Positions 26,647 through 35,726 of a DNA stretch of 64,000 nt are shown here, piece after piece. The stretch's first letter is position 1; the number at the start of each line of letters is the position of its first letter. The stretch is from Rhizobium subbaraonis (lineage in GTDB: Bacteria; Pseudomonadota; Alphaproteobacteria; Rhizobiales; Rhizobiaceae), in contig NZ_OBQD01000015.1 of assembly GCF_900220975.1 (NCBI RefSeq), positions 62,001 through 126,000 on the forward strand, given 5' to 3'. The notes beneath the pieces are model-generated. The model did no database searches. It saw only the letters and a list, made by a program, of their open reading frames with translations, and was not told where the DNA came from. A program made the position numbers and the translations under genes.

Positions 26647-28467
26647 TCAGGCGAACAGGACGCTCGCGCCCTGGTCCGCCGGGCCGGCAATGGCGCGGAA
26701 CGAGGCAAACAGCTCGCGCCCCATTCCGAATTCGTTGGCGGAGAGATCCGCCGTCGCCGGTGGCCGGGCCGCGAAGGCGGCCGCATCCTCCAGCACGTCT
26801 ATTGTCCCCTTGACGGCATCCAGCCGGATCAGGTCTCCATCGCGGATGCGGGCGATCGGGCCGCCGTCGATCGCCTCGGGCGTGACGTGGATTGCCGCCG
26901 GCACCTTGCCGGATGCGCCCGACATGCGACCGTCGGTCAGCAGCGCCACGGTCTGCCCGCGGTCCTGCAGGATGCCGAGAACGGTCGTCAGCTTGTGCAG
27001 TTCCGGCATCCCGTTGGCCTTCGGGCCCTGGAAGCGGACGACGGCGATGAAGTCGCCCTTCAGTTCGCCCGCCTTGAAGGCTGCATTCAGCTCCGCCTGG
27101 TCGTGGAAGACCTTGGCCGGCGCCTCGATGACGTGTCGCTCCGGCTTCACCGCCGAGGTCTTGATGACCGCCTTGCCGAGATTGCCGGACAGCATCTTCA
27201 GCCCGCCCGTGTGCTGGAACGGATGCTCGGTGCTGGCGAGCACCTTCGGATCGTGGCTGACATGCGGTGCCGGCTCGCGGCGCACATTGCCGTCCCCGCC
27301 CAGCCTGGGCTCGATCGTGTAGGCATTGAGGCCCTGGCCGTAGACGGTGCGCACGTCGTCATGCAGATATCCGGCCTTGAGCAGTTCCTTGATGAGGAAA
27401 CCCATGCCGCCAGCCGCGTGGAAATGGTTCACGTCGGCAAGCCCGTTCGGATAGACGCGCGCCAGCAGCGGCACGATGTCGGAGAGCTCGGAGATATCCT
27501 GCCAGGTCAGAACGATGCCCGCCGCGCGCGCCATCGCGATCAGGTGCATGGTGTGGTTGGTCGAGCCGCCGGTCGCGTGCAGTCCGACGACGCCGTTGAC
27601 GATCGAGCGCTCGTCGATCATTTCGCCGGCCGGGGTGAACTCGTTCCCCTGCGCCGTGATGGCTAGCGCGCGCTTTGACGCTTCCTTGGTCAGCGCATCA
27701 CGCAGTGGCGTGCCGGGATTGACGAAGGAGGCGCCGGGCATATGGAAGCCCATGATCTCCATCAGCATCTGGTTCGAATTCGCCGTGCCGTAGAACGTAC
27801 AGGTACCAGGCCCATGATAGGACTTGGACTCGGCATCCAGAAGTTCGTCGCGGCCGACCTTGCCCTCGGCAAACAGCTGGCGCACCCGCGCCTTCTCGTC
27901 GTTGGGCAGGCCGGAGGTCATGGGGCCGGCGGGGATGAACACGGCGGGCAGGTGCCCGAACGTCAGCGCGGCGATTGTCAGGCCCGGGACGATCTTGTCG
28001 CAGACACCAAGGTAGACGATCGCGTCGAACATGTTGTGCGAAAGCCCGACGCCGGCCGCCATTGCGATCAGGTCGCGCGAGAAAAGCGACAGCTCCATGC
28101 CGGGCTGGCCCTGGGTGACGCCGTCGCACATGGCGGGCACGCCGCCGGCGACCTGAGCCACGCCGCCGGCCTCGTGAGCCGCCTGCCGGATCAGCGCAGG
28201 GTAGGTCTCGAACGGCTGATGCGCCGAAAGCATGTCGTTGTATGAGGTGATGATGCCGAGATTGGGGACGCGGTCGCCTGCCAGCGCCGTCTTCTCGGCG
28301 GGGGAACAGACCGCAAAGCCGTGCGCGAGGTTGCCGCAACCGAGGACGGAGCGGTGTACGCCCTTGGAAACGGCGGCGCGAACACGATCCAGATAGGGCT
28401 CGCGAAAGGGCTTCGAACGCTCGACGATTCTGGCAGTAATGGCTTCAATACGGGCATCGGCGGACAT
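26647..28467 (-). CDS. edd: 6-phosphogluconate dehydratase Edd
   Basis: Edd dehydrates 6-phosphogluconate to 2-keto-3-deoxy-6-phosphogluconate, the first committed Entner-Doudoroff step. The 606-residue cytosolic protein belongs to the IlvD/Edd family, with [15 protein letters not shown] near the start and the iron-sulphur signature [10 protein letters not shown] (about residue 155), plus [20 protein letters not shown] and [20 protein letters not shown]. The ATG at 28467 begins the conserved part; upstream in-frame codons lie in the pgl spacer. It is the last gene of zwf-pgl-edd. Confidence 0.95.
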   Translation of the reverse strand: MSADARIEAITARIVERSKPFREPYLDRVRAAVSKGVHRSVLGCGNLAHGFAVCSPAEKTALAGDRVPNLGIITSYNDMLSAHQPFETYPALIRQAAHEAGGVAQVAGGVPAMCDGVTQGQPGMELSLFSRDLIAMAAGVGLSHNMFDAIVYLGVCDKIVPGLTIAALTFGHLPAVFIPAGPMTSGLPNDEKARVRQLFAEGKVGRDELLDAESKSYHGPGTCTFYGTANSNQMLMEIMGFHMPGASFVNPGTPLRDALTKEASKRALAITAQGNEFTPAGEMIDERSIVNGVVGLHATGGSTNHTMHLIAMARAAGIVLTWQDISELSDIVPLLARVYPNGLADVNHFHAAGGMGFLIKELLKAGYLHDDVRTVYGQGLNAYTIEPRLGGDGNVRREPAPHVSHDPKVLASTEHPFQHTGGLKMLSGNLGKAVIKTSAVKPERHVIEAPAKVFHDQAELNAAFKAGELKGDFIAVVRFQGPKANGMPELHKLTTVLGILQDRGQTVALLTDGRMSGASGKVPAAIHVTPEAIDGGPIARIRDGDLIRLDAVKGTIDVLEDAAAFAARPPATADLSANEFGMGRELFASFRAIAGPADQGASVLFA

Positions 28468-28577
28468 GGGATTATCCTGATTTCGCTCGTTTGCAATGGT
28501 CACGCGCCATCGAAACGCCCTCACGGGCGGTCCGATGCGTAAAGCCTGCGGGGTGCGATGTGGCACCCTTCGGCTGT

Positions 28578-28610
28578 TGCCTTGTGCCGGGCGCAACCGC
28601 CCGCAAGGCA
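28578..28610 (-). other. Hairpin between pgl and edd
   Basis: Outer arms TGCCTTG (28578-28584) and CAAGGCA (28604-28610) enclose a second stem GGGCG/CGCCC (28589-28593 and 28598-28602) with a CAAC loop. It sits inside the 153-bp pgl-edd spacer. There is no T-run, so it looks like an intercistronic mRNA structure, perhaps adjusting relative expression. Confidence 0.5.
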
Positions 28611-28620
28611 GAGATGGGCG

Positions 28621-29319
28621 CTACGGCGCCCAGTAGACGTCGACGGGCGTGGCAGCCCGGCGCAGGACCGCCCGCACCGGCATGTCTTTCTCCTCGCCAT
28701 CGGCAAGTGCGTTTTCCAGCGTGTCCTTCTTTGCCTGTCCCTCGATATGCAGCACGAGGAACCGGGCGTCATGCAGGCTGGAGAACGTCAGCGTCAGCCG
28801 GGTCTCGCCGGCACCTTCGGCTTCCATGGTGATCACGCCGCGCGGCGTGCCGCTCGAAAGCGCCTCTGCCAGGCGGTCGCCGCCGGGGAAGAAGGAAGCG
28901 GTGTGCCCGTCATTGCCCATGCCGAGGATGACCACATCGAAAGGGGCGGGCAGGCTTGCGATGGCGGTGCTTGCAAGCTTTGCCGCCTCGTCCGCGGTGG
29001 CCGCGGCGTGATAGAGCGGCAGGAACCGCGCGCTGGCAGCCTCGCCCTGCAGCAGGTTGTCGGCGACAAGCAGGTGGTTCGAGCGCGGATTGTCAGCTGG
29101 CACGAACCGCTCGTCGACCAACGTCACGGTGACCTTCGACCAGTCGAGCTTGTGCGCCGACAGCGCCTTGAAGAACCGTTTCGGCGTCGAGCCGCCGGAA
29201 ACGGCGATGGTTGCCGCGCCGCGTTCGGCGATCGCGACCTTCAGCACCGAGGCGACGGCTTCGGCCAGATTTTTCGCCAGCGAGGCGGCATCGGCGAATT
29301 CGTGGGTTTTCGTTGCCAT
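28621..29319 (-). CDS. pgl: 6-phosphogluconolactonase Pgl
   Basis: Pgl hydrolyses 6-phosphoglucono-lactone between Zwf and Edd. The start at 29319 gives MATKTHEFADAASLAKNLAE and 232 residues, the normal DevB/Pgl length; a longer frame would run back into zwf. Family features are IAVSGGSTPKRFFKAL, VTLVDERFVPADNPRSNHLL and VVILGMGNDGHTASFFPGGD. It begins 8 bp after the zwf stop, so the two are co-transcribed. Confidence 0.95.
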   Translation of the reverse strand: MATKTHEFADAASLAKNLAEAVASVLKVAIAERGAATIAVSGGSTPKRFFKALSAHKLDWSKVTVTLVDERFVPADNPRSNHLLVADNLLQGEAASARFLPLYHAAATADEAAKLASTAIASLPAPFDVVILGMGNDGHTASFFPGGDRLAEALSSGTPRGVITMEAEGAGETRLTLTFSSLHDARFLVLHIEGQAKKDTLENALADGEEKDMPVRAVLRRAATPVDVYWAP

Positions 29320-29327
29320 GCCCCGCC

Positions 29328-30800
29328 TCAGCTTTCGTGCCACGTGCGGCCGTCGCGTTCGATCAGCGCGATGGCTTGGCTCGGGCCCCAGGTGCCGGCG
29401 GTGTAGCCCTGCGGCGTCTGTCCGGTGCTGTCCCACGCCTTGAGGATCGGATCGACCCAGCGCCAGGCCGCCTCCACCTCGTCGCGGCGCATGAACAGCG
29501 TCTGGTTCGAACGCACAACGTCCAGCAACAGCCGCTCATAGGCATCGGCGTTACGCGTTTCGAAAGCCTCGGCGAAGGTCATGTCGAGCGAGACGTTGCG
29601 CAGCCGCATGCCGCCCGGACCCGGATCCTTGATCATCAGCCACTGCTTGACACCCTCGTCCGGCTGGAGCCGGATGATCAGCTGGTTGGCCTCGATGCGG
29701 CCTGCGGCCGGTTCGAAGATCGAATGCGGGATCGGCTTGAAGGTGATCACGATCTCGGAGACGCGGCTCGCCATACGCTTGCCGGTGCGGATATAGAAGG
29801 GCACGCCGGCCCAGCGCCAGTTACCGATCTCGGCCTTGATGGCAACGAAGGTCTCGGTGTTGGAGACGCCGCCCTCGAGCTCTTCGAGATAGCCCTTGAC
29901 CGGTCCCCCGGCAGAGGCGCCTGCGCGGTACTGTCCGCGAACCGTCAGCCGCTCGACATTGTAGTCGTCGATCGGCTTCAGCGCGCGCAGCACCTTCAGC
30001 TTCTCGTCGCGCACGGCTTCGGCGTCCATCGATGACGGCACTTCCATGGCCACGAGGCAGAGCAACTGGAGAATATGGTTCTGCACCATGTCGCGCAGCG
30101 CGCCGGCCTTGTCATAGTAGCCTGCACGGCTTTCCAGCCCGACCGATTCTGCCACCGTGATTTGCACGTGGTCGATATGGGCGGAGTTCCACAGCGGCTC
30201 GTAGAGGGCGTTGGCAAACCTTAGCGCCATCAGGTTCTGCACCGTCTCCTTGCCGAGATAGTGGTCGATCCGGTAGATCTGGTCTTCGCGGAACACCCGG
30301 CCGATCGTATCGTTCAGCGCGGTGGCCGACGCCAGGTCGCGGCCGATCGGCTTCTCAACGACGATGCGGGTCTGCTTGGTGATCAGCTTGTGGTCGCGGA
30401 TTTTCTCGGCGATCTCGCCGAAGATCGCGGGTGCGACGGCCAGATAGAACGCGCGCACGCGATCCTTGCCCTCATCGAGGATCTTCTTCAGATCGTCCCA
30501 GCCCTGCTCGGACTTGGCGTCGACCGAGACGTAGAACAGCCGGTCGGTGAAGATCTTGACTTCCTTGTCGTCGAACTCGCCGGGCTTGAGGAATTCCTTC
30601 AATGCCTTGGTGGCGAACTCACGATAGGCTTCGTGTGTCATGGCCGCGCGCGACGCGCCGATGATGCGCGTCGGATCGGTAAATTGGCCCGCGATCTGCC
30701 GGTGATACAGCGCCGGCAGGAGCTTGCGTTCGGCGAGGTCACCGGTGCCGCCGAAGACGACGTAGTCGAACGGCTCCACGGGGATGATTTGGCTGCTCAT
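29328..30800 (-). CDS. zwf: Glucose-6-phosphate dehydrogenase Zwf
   Basis: Zwf oxidises glucose 6-phosphate to the 6-phosphogluconolactone, making NAD(P)H. The 490-residue protein has the nucleotide-binding FDYVVFGGTGDLAERKLLPA at the N-terminus and the substrate-site signature RIDHYLGKETVQN (about residue 180). C-terminal IRLQPDEGVKQWLMIKDPG and MRRDEVEAAWRWVDPI fit the family. It leads zwf-pgl-edd, which processes the glucose released by AglA encoded nearby. Confidence 0.97.
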   Translation of the reverse strand: MSSQIIPVEPFDYVVFGGTGDLAERKLLPALYHRQIAGQFTDPTRIIGASRAAMTHEAYREFATKALKEFLKPGEFDDKEVKIFTDRLFYVSVDAKSEQGWDDLKKILDEGKDRVRAFYLAVAPAIFGEIAEKIRDHKLITKQTRIVVEKPIGRDLASATALNDTIGRVFREDQIYRIDHYLGKETVQNLMALRFANALYEPLWNSAHIDHVQITVAESVGLESRAGYYDKAGALRDMVQNHILQLLCLVAMEVPSSMDAEAVRDEKLKVLRALKPIDDYNVERLTVRGQYRAGASAGGPVKGYLEELEGGVSNTETFVAIKAEIGNWRWAGVPFYIRTGKRMASRVSEIVITFKPIPHSIFEPAAGRIEANQLIIRLQPDEGVKQWLMIKDPGPGGMRLRNVSLDMTFAEAFETRNADAYERLLLDVVRSNQTLFMRRDEVEAAWRWVDPILKAWDSTGQTPQGYTAGTWGPSQAIALIERDGRTWHES

Positions 30801-30892
30801 TGCAATTCTCTATCTGGTTCGCGTTGGTGGCGTTATAATCTAATCGATTTAAAAAGGCCAGAGTGCAGCGCGACAAAATAGCCGGGATTGCG
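30801..30892 (-). promoter_or_regulatory. zwf operon upstream region with AATCGATT palindrome
   Basis: This 92-bp spacer between puuB and zwf is AT-rich and holds AATCGATT at 30842-30849, next to a TTATAA-like stretch that could serve as a -10 for zwf on the - strand. In several proteobacteria the zwf-pgl-edd genes are controlled by a repressor that senses 2-keto-3-deoxy-6-phosphogluconate; whether this is its site cannot be decided here. Confidence 0.4.
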
Positions 30893-32179
30893 TCAGAGCC
30901 TGTCGCGCATGGCATACCACGTCATGGCCAGGAAAAGGAGCGGCGTTCTCAGGCGGGCGCCGCCGGGAAACGCCGGAATCTTCAGCGAACCCAGCATGTC
31001 GAGTTCGGCGCTTCCGCCGGTCAGCGCGTCCACATAGAGCTTGCCGCAGTAGTTGGACAGCATCACGCCATGGCCGGAATAGCCGCCGATCGAGGTAATT
31101 CCGGGCATGACTTCGCGCACGTAGGGTTTGCGCGGCATCGTGATGCCGACCGATCCGCCCCAGGCATGCTCGATGGCGATGTCGGCGAGTTCGGGATAGA
31201 TTTCGGCGATCTGCCGGCGGATATGCACCGACATGTCGCTGGGGTTGTCGGCCGTATAGGCCTCCCGCCCGCCGAACAGCAGCCGCCCGTCGCGGCTCTT
31301 GCGGAAGTAGCGCACGACGAAGCGCGAATCGGCGATGGACTCGCCTCCGGGAATGATCTTCGGGAAGGCGTCGAGTACCGGGGTGGCGCCGATGAAGGAG
31401 CGGATCGGCATCACATGGGCGGCCGTCGTTGGCTCCAGGTTGCCGATATAGGCATTGCAGGCGATCAGGGCCCTGTCGGCGGTAATCGTGCCCCTTGCGG
31501 TCGAAATGACGGCCCTGCCGCCGGCCCGCTCGATCTTGAGCGCCGGCGTCTGCTCGTGCAGCGTCGCGCCCGCCGCCTTCGCCGCCTTGGCGATGCCGAC
31601 GAGCAGCTTCATCGGGTGGATATGTCCGGTGCCGGTGTCGCGCACGCCGAAGAGATAGAATTTCGAGCCGAGCCGCTCTTGCGTCTCTTCCCTGTCCATG
31701 AACGTGGACTGCGTATAGCCGTAGCGGCTGGCTGCGATTTCCGGATTGGCGCGGTAGTCCGCCTCGAGCGCCTTCTTGTGCGAGACGTTCATCTGTCCGG
31801 GCATGAACTCGATGTCGAGATCCTGCTCGGTGGCAAAGTCCAGAAGGTGGCGCTTGGCGTGTTCGGCAAGGTCGAAGAGACCCTTGGAACGCTCGTAGCC
31901 GAGCTCCTCCTCCAGTTCCTCCGGCCAGGAGCGCTGGCCGGTGCCGAGCTGGCCGCCATTGCGCCCGGATGCGCCGTCGCCGAAACGGTTGGCGTCGACC
32001 AGGACGACGCGCACGCCCTTGCGCGCAAGATTGTAGGCTGCCTGCAGACCGGTGAAACCGCCGCCAACGATGGCGACATCTGCTTCGCACGAGCCGGACA
32101 TCTTCGGATATTCGGGGCGATCGCCGACGGTCTTTTCGTACCAGGATATGCCGGGGGAGATCGGGCTTTGCCAGGACAT
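30893..32179 (-). CDS. puuB: FAD-dependent oxidoreductase, gamma-glutamylputrescine oxidase-like (PuuB)
   Basis: The 428-residue protein is a DAO-family flavoenzyme. ADVAIVGGGFTGLQAAYNLA is the FAD-binding N-terminus, GASGRNGGQL is characteristic of the PuuB/OrdL group, and IGGYSGHGVMLSNYCGKLY is the C-terminal FAD contact. PuuB oxidises gamma-glutamylputrescine in putrescine catabolism, and the upstream gene encodes a PuuA-like ligase, which supports this role. The start ATG at 32179 gives SWQSPISPGISWYEKTV; a TTG at 32230 is unlikely. Confidence 0.8.
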   Translation of the reverse strand: MSWQSPISPGISWYEKTVGDRPEYPKMSGSCEADVAIVGGGFTGLQAAYNLARKGVRVVLVDANRFGDGASGRNGGQLGTGQRSWPEELEEELGYERSKGLFDLAEHAKRHLLDFATEQDLDIEFMPGQMNVSHKKALEADYRANPEIAASRYGYTQSTFMDREETQERLGSKFYLFGVRDTGTGHIHPMKLLVGIAKAAKAAGATLHEQTPALKIERAGGRAVISTARGTITADRALIACNAYIGNLEPTTAAHVMPIRSFIGATPVLDAFPKIIPGGESIADSRFVVRYFRKSRDGRLLFGGREAYTADNPSDMSVHIRRQIAEIYPELADIAIEHAWGGSVGITMPRKPYVREVMPGITSIGGYSGHGVMLSNYCGKLYVDALTGGSAELDMLGSLKIPAFPGGARLRTPLLFLAMTWYAMRDRL

Positions 32180-32285
32180 GTGAATGCTCTCGGTCACGAT
32201 CGTTGCTGGAAGGGAATGCGTATCGGCCAACGGCGCCGGCGCCCCGTGACAAGCGGGCGGCGCCGACGGCCGGTCGGGCGCGGGC

Positions 32286-33722
32286 TCAGACGTTGAGCAG
32301 CAGGAACTCGCGTTCCCAGGGGCTGATCACCTGCATGAACGTCTCGAACTCGCCGCGCTTGACGCCGGCATAGAGGCCGATGAACTCCGGGCTGAAGGCG
32401 TCGTGGAGCGCCGGATCGGATTCCAGCAGCGAAACCGCTTCCAGGAGGCTCCGCGGCAGGTCGATTGAGCCTTCGTTGGCGGTGTCCTCCGTCGGCGCGG
32501 ATGGCTCCACCTCGTTCATGATCCCGAGCAGGCCGCAGCCGAGCGAGGCGGCGAGCGCCAGATAGGGGTTGGCGTCGGAGCCGGGCAGGCGGTTTTCGAC
32601 GCGCCGGGCGGCGGCGTCCGACACCGGAATACGGAATGCGGTCGTCCGGTTGTCGTATCCCCAGGCGACATTCACCGGCGCCGACATGTCTGGCGTCAGT
32701 CGGCGATAGGAGTTCACATAGGGTGCCATCATCGCCAGTGTGCCAGGCACATAGCGCTGCATGCCGCCGATGAATTGGAAGAACTCCTTCGATGCCGAGC
32801 CGTCGGGATTGGAGAAGACGTTCTTGCCGGTCTTGATGTCCACCACCGACTGGTGGATGTGCATCGCCGAGCCGGGCTGGCCCTGCATCGGCTTGGCCAT
32901 GAAGGTCGCATAGATGCCATGCTTCAGCGCCGCCTCGCGGATCGTGCGCTTGAACATGAAGACCTGATCGGCAAGCTCGATCGGATCGCCGTGGCGAAGG
33001 TTGATTTCCAGCTGCGCCGGCCCTTCCTCGTGGATGAGGGTGTCGATCTCCAGTCCCTGTTTTTCAGAGAAATGGTAGATGTCGTCGATCAACTCGTCGA
33101 ACTCGTTGATGCCGGCGATGGAATAGCCCTGGCCGCCCAGGATCGAGCGTCCCGAGCGCCCCTTCGGCGGGTGCAGTGGATAGTCCGGGTCGTCGTTGAG
33201 GGCGACGAGATAGAATTCGATTTCCGGTGCCACGACCGGTCGCCAGCCGCGCTCGCGATAGAGCCGCACGACGTTCTTGAGCACGTTGCGCGGCGTGTAG
33301 GGAACATCCTCGCCATTCGAGCCGACGATGTCGCAGATGACCTGCGCGGTCGGGTCGCTCTCCCAGGGTACGATCGAAAGCGTCGAGAGGTCGGGAACGA
33401 GCTTGAGGTCGCTGTCGCGCGGCTCATAGCGGAAGTTGCCGGTCTCCTCCGGGTACTCCCCGGAAATCGTGTGACGGTAGAGCGCGGAGGGCAGCGCCAG
33501 AGAGGTGTTGGAAGTGAACTTGGACGACGGCATCATCTTGCCGCGCGGCACGCCCGCAAGGTCCGGGGTTATGCACTCCACGTCTTCGATGCCTCGTAGC
33601 TTGAGCCAGTCGGACGCCTCTTTCCAGTTGTTGACGCCGCGAAGCGAGTTCAGGGCGGGAGGGATCTTGGAGGAGCGGCTGGCTTTCTGGACGGTGGAGG
33701 CAACGGTCTTTTTTGAGGGCAT
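32286..33722 (-). CDS. puuA: Glutamine synthetase family protein, gamma-glutamylputrescine synthetase-like (PuuA)
   Basis: The 478-residue protein belongs to the glutamine synthetase family but not to the GlnA core enzyme. It has VAPEIEFYLVALNDDPDYPL (the metal-binding Glu region), EEGPAQLEINLRHGDP, GSAMHIHQSVVD and NRTTAFRIPVSDAAARRVEN. Pairing with the PuuB-like oxidase suggests ATP-dependent gamma-glutamylation of putrescine or another polyamine. It lacks an obvious GlnA adenylylation-site Tyr region. It precedes puuB by 106 bp on the same strand; both probably start from the divergent region at 33723-33897. Confidence 0.85.
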   Translation of the reverse strand: MPSKKTVASTVQKASRSSKIPPALNSLRGVNNWKEASDWLKLRGIEDVECITPDLAGVPRGKMMPSSKFTSNTSLALPSALYRHTISGEYPEETGNFRYEPRDSDLKLVPDLSTLSIVPWESDPTAQVICDIVGSNGEDVPYTPRNVLKNVVRLYRERGWRPVVAPEIEFYLVALNDDPDYPLHPPKGRSGRSILGGQGYSIAGINEFDELIDDIYHFSEKQGLEIDTLIHEEGPAQLEINLRHGDPIELADQVFMFKRTIREAALKHGIYATFMAKPMQGQPGSAMHIHQSVVDIKTGKNVFSNPDGSASKEFFQFIGGMQRYVPGTLAMMAPYVNSYRRLTPDMSAPVNVAWGYDNRTTAFRIPVSDAAARRVENRLPGSDANPYLALAASLGCGLLGIMNEVEPSAPTEDTANEGSIDLPRSLLEAVSLLESDPALHDAFSPEFIGLYAGVKRGEFETFMQVISPWEREFLLLNV

Positions 33723-33897
33723 GACACACCGGGGTTGGTTTCGGATGGGTCATCATATCCGGAGTTTGGGCATTGGCTAGGGGGGCGAAATGCCGAAAGG
33801 CGAGCTTTCTCGGGCGGATACGGCCGGCTGGCGCGGTGCAGGTTGACTTTCGGCAAACGAAAGGAAAAGGGAGAGGCCGAAACAGGGACGATGCGGC

Positions 33898-35079
33898 GTG
33901 GCGGAAAAGACGGACGTAGTCATCATCGGTGCGGGTGCTGCCGGCATGATGTGCGCGATCGAGGCGGGCAAGCGTGGACGGCGCGTGCTCGTGATCGACC
34001 ATGCCCGTGCGCCCGGCGAGAAGATCCGCATCTCAGGCGGCGGCCGCTGCAACTTCACCAACATCCATGCGGAGCCCAGGAATTTCCTGTCGCAGAACCC
34101 GCATTTCTGCAAATCCGCCCTCGCGCGCTACACGCCGCGCAATTTCCTGGGCCTCGTCGAGCGGCACGGCATCGCCTGGCACGAAAAGACGCTGGGGCAG
34201 CTCTTCTGCGATCATTCTGCCAAGGACATCATCGCCATGCTCCTCAAGGAGATGCGCGATGCCGGTGCCGAACTGCGCCTGATGACGGAAGTGTCGTCCG
34301 TCGAGAAGACGGCGACCGGCTTCCGTGTTTCCACGAGCGGCGGTCCCGTCGACGCCGCCTCGCTCGTCATCGCGACCGGGGGAAAGTCGATCCCGAAGAT
34401 GGGTGCGACAGGCTTTGCCTACCGTATCGCCGAGCTCTTCGGCCTGCGCGTGGTGGAGACGCGGCCGGGGCTCGTGCCGCTGACGCTCGATCCCCAGTCT
34501 CTCGCCGCACACGAGGGCATGCCGGGGGTCGCGGTGGAGGTGGTCGCGCGTCACGGGAAGACAGAGTTTCGAGAGGCGATGCTTTTTACCCATCGCGGCT
34601 TGAGCGGCCCGGCCATCCTGCAGATATCGTCATTTTGGCGCGAAGGCGACGAAATCACGCTGCACCTGCAACCGGATGTCGATCTTGCCGCCCTTCTGGC
34701 GGCGGCGCGAAAGGAAAATGGCCGGCAGGCGGTGCAGACGGTTCTGTCGGAGCATATGCCCCGCAAGCTCGCGCAGCTCCTCGTCAGCCAGTCGGACGTC
34801 GACGGGCCGTTGGCGGAAGTCGCGGGGCGAAAGATCGAGATGCTTGCTGATCATGTCCGCCGCTGGCGGATCCGCCCGGCGGGATCGGAAGGCTATCGCA
34901 CCGCCGAGGTAACGCTGGGCGGCGTGGACACCGACGAGTTGGATTCACGCACGATGGCGGCGAAATCGGTCCCGGGACTGCATTTCATCGGCGAGGCTGT
35001 GGACGTCACCGGTTGGCTCGGCGGCTACAATTTCCAGTGGGCCTGGGCCTCCGGTCATGCCGCTGGACAGGCGGTCTGA
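33898..35079 (+). CDS. HI0933/BaiN-family flavoprotein
   Basis: The 393-residue protein is an NAD(P)/FAD-dependent oxidoreductase of the HI0933 family. It has TDVVIIGAGAAGMMCAIEAG for FAD, the family-specific PGEKIRISGGGRCNFTN (about residues 40-56), VIATGGKSIPKMGATGFAYR and the C-terminal GEAVDVTGWLGGYNFQWAWA. The physiological substrate of most members is unknown. The start is GTG at 33898; no ATG is better placed. It is divergent from puuA. Confidence 0.88.
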   Translation: MAEKTDVVIIGAGAAGMMCAIEAGKRGRRVLVIDHARAPGEKIRISGGGRCNFTNIHAEPRNFLSQNPHFCKSALARYTPRNFLGLVERHGIAWHEKTLGQLFCDHSAKDIIAMLLKEMRDAGAELRLMTEVSSVEKTATGFRVSTSGGPVDAASLVIATGGKSIPKMGATGFAYRIAELFGLRVVETRPGLVPLTLDPQSLAAHEGMPGVAVEVVARHGKTEFREAMLFTHRGLSGPAILQISSFWREGDEITLHLQPDVDLAALLAAARKENGRQAVQTVLSEHMPRKLAQLLVSQSDVDGPLAEVAGRKIEMLADHVRRWRIRPAGSEGYRTAEVTLGGVDTDELDSRTMAAKSVPGLHFIGEAVDVTGWLGGYNFQWAWASGHAAGQAV

Positions 35080-35306
35080 AGGCCTGCGCAGGTGCGTGCA
35101 TGCGCCCTGCGAAAGTAGGGGTCGCAATTGGGCGAGGGCCGATTTACGGTTCATTAAGAGGTGCGGGCCGATCCTGCCGCAAGCCGGCGTTTCGCCGCCC
35201 GTTTCTCCGGATGTCCGGGGAAACGGAAAAGCGGCCGAAATGACATGACGTGGGCCGGCTGGCCGGATCAACCGGGATGCCCGTAGCTCGTAACCGGAGT
35301 CTTGCC

Positions 35307-35456
35307 ATGACCGCAGTACACCGCCGTCCCGTCGCCCGCGCGCTTGCCATCGCCACCGAAGAAAAACGCCGCGCCGCACTGGGCGTCGCCTTCAATTGCT
35401 CGGTGGCTGCGCTGCTTCTGGCGCTCCTTACAGTATCGATCGCCTGGATTTACTGA
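35307..35456 (+). CDS. Small one-TM protein
   Basis: A 49-residue frame begins at ATG 35307 after CCGGAG. It starts TAVHRRPVARALAIATEEKR, a basic cytoplasmic part, and ends in one membrane helix (AALLLALLTVSIAWIY). The positive-inside pattern and ribosome-binding site make translation plausible. I recognise no family, and the neighbours give no clue. A longer in-frame start at 35250 is less likely. Confidence 0.5.
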   Translation: MTAVHRRPVARALAIATEEKRRAALGVAFNCSVAALLLALLTVSIAWIY

Positions 35457-35524
35457 CCGGCCAGCAAACGGCCGCCCGAGCCTGGGGCCGCGCGGCAAAA
35501 GTATGATCAATCGCTTTAATCGTT

Positions 35525-35544
35525 TGAAGTTTCTTAAAACTTCA
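35525..35544. other. Stem-loop in the spacer before the first chemoreceptor gene
   Basis: Arms TGAAGTTT (35525-35532) and AAACTTCA (35537-35544) close a CTTA loop: a perfect 8-bp stem in an AT-rich patch of the otherwise GC-rich 270-bp gap 35457-35726. It may be an operator for the chemoreceptor promoter or the end of the small gene upstream. The rest of that gap shows no gene. Confidence 0.45.
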
Positions 35545-35726
35545 CCCCCATGATTGCCGGATACTGACCCGAACCGCGCCGAATGCGCAGCGGTCCTGCA
35601 ATGATTGCGCCCGGGTCAAACGGCGAAAATCCGTATTTTTTCAGATCAATTTCGCATGACCGACCCCTGGGAGACCCGTGAAGATGCGGGCGGGGGGAGG
35701 CGGTCGGCCGCAGGGAGTGATGCCCG

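Noticed and set aside
30863-32296. 477-codon + strand frame opposite puuB
   Set aside because: The - strand gene has FAD-binding motifs in full; the antisense frame has none.
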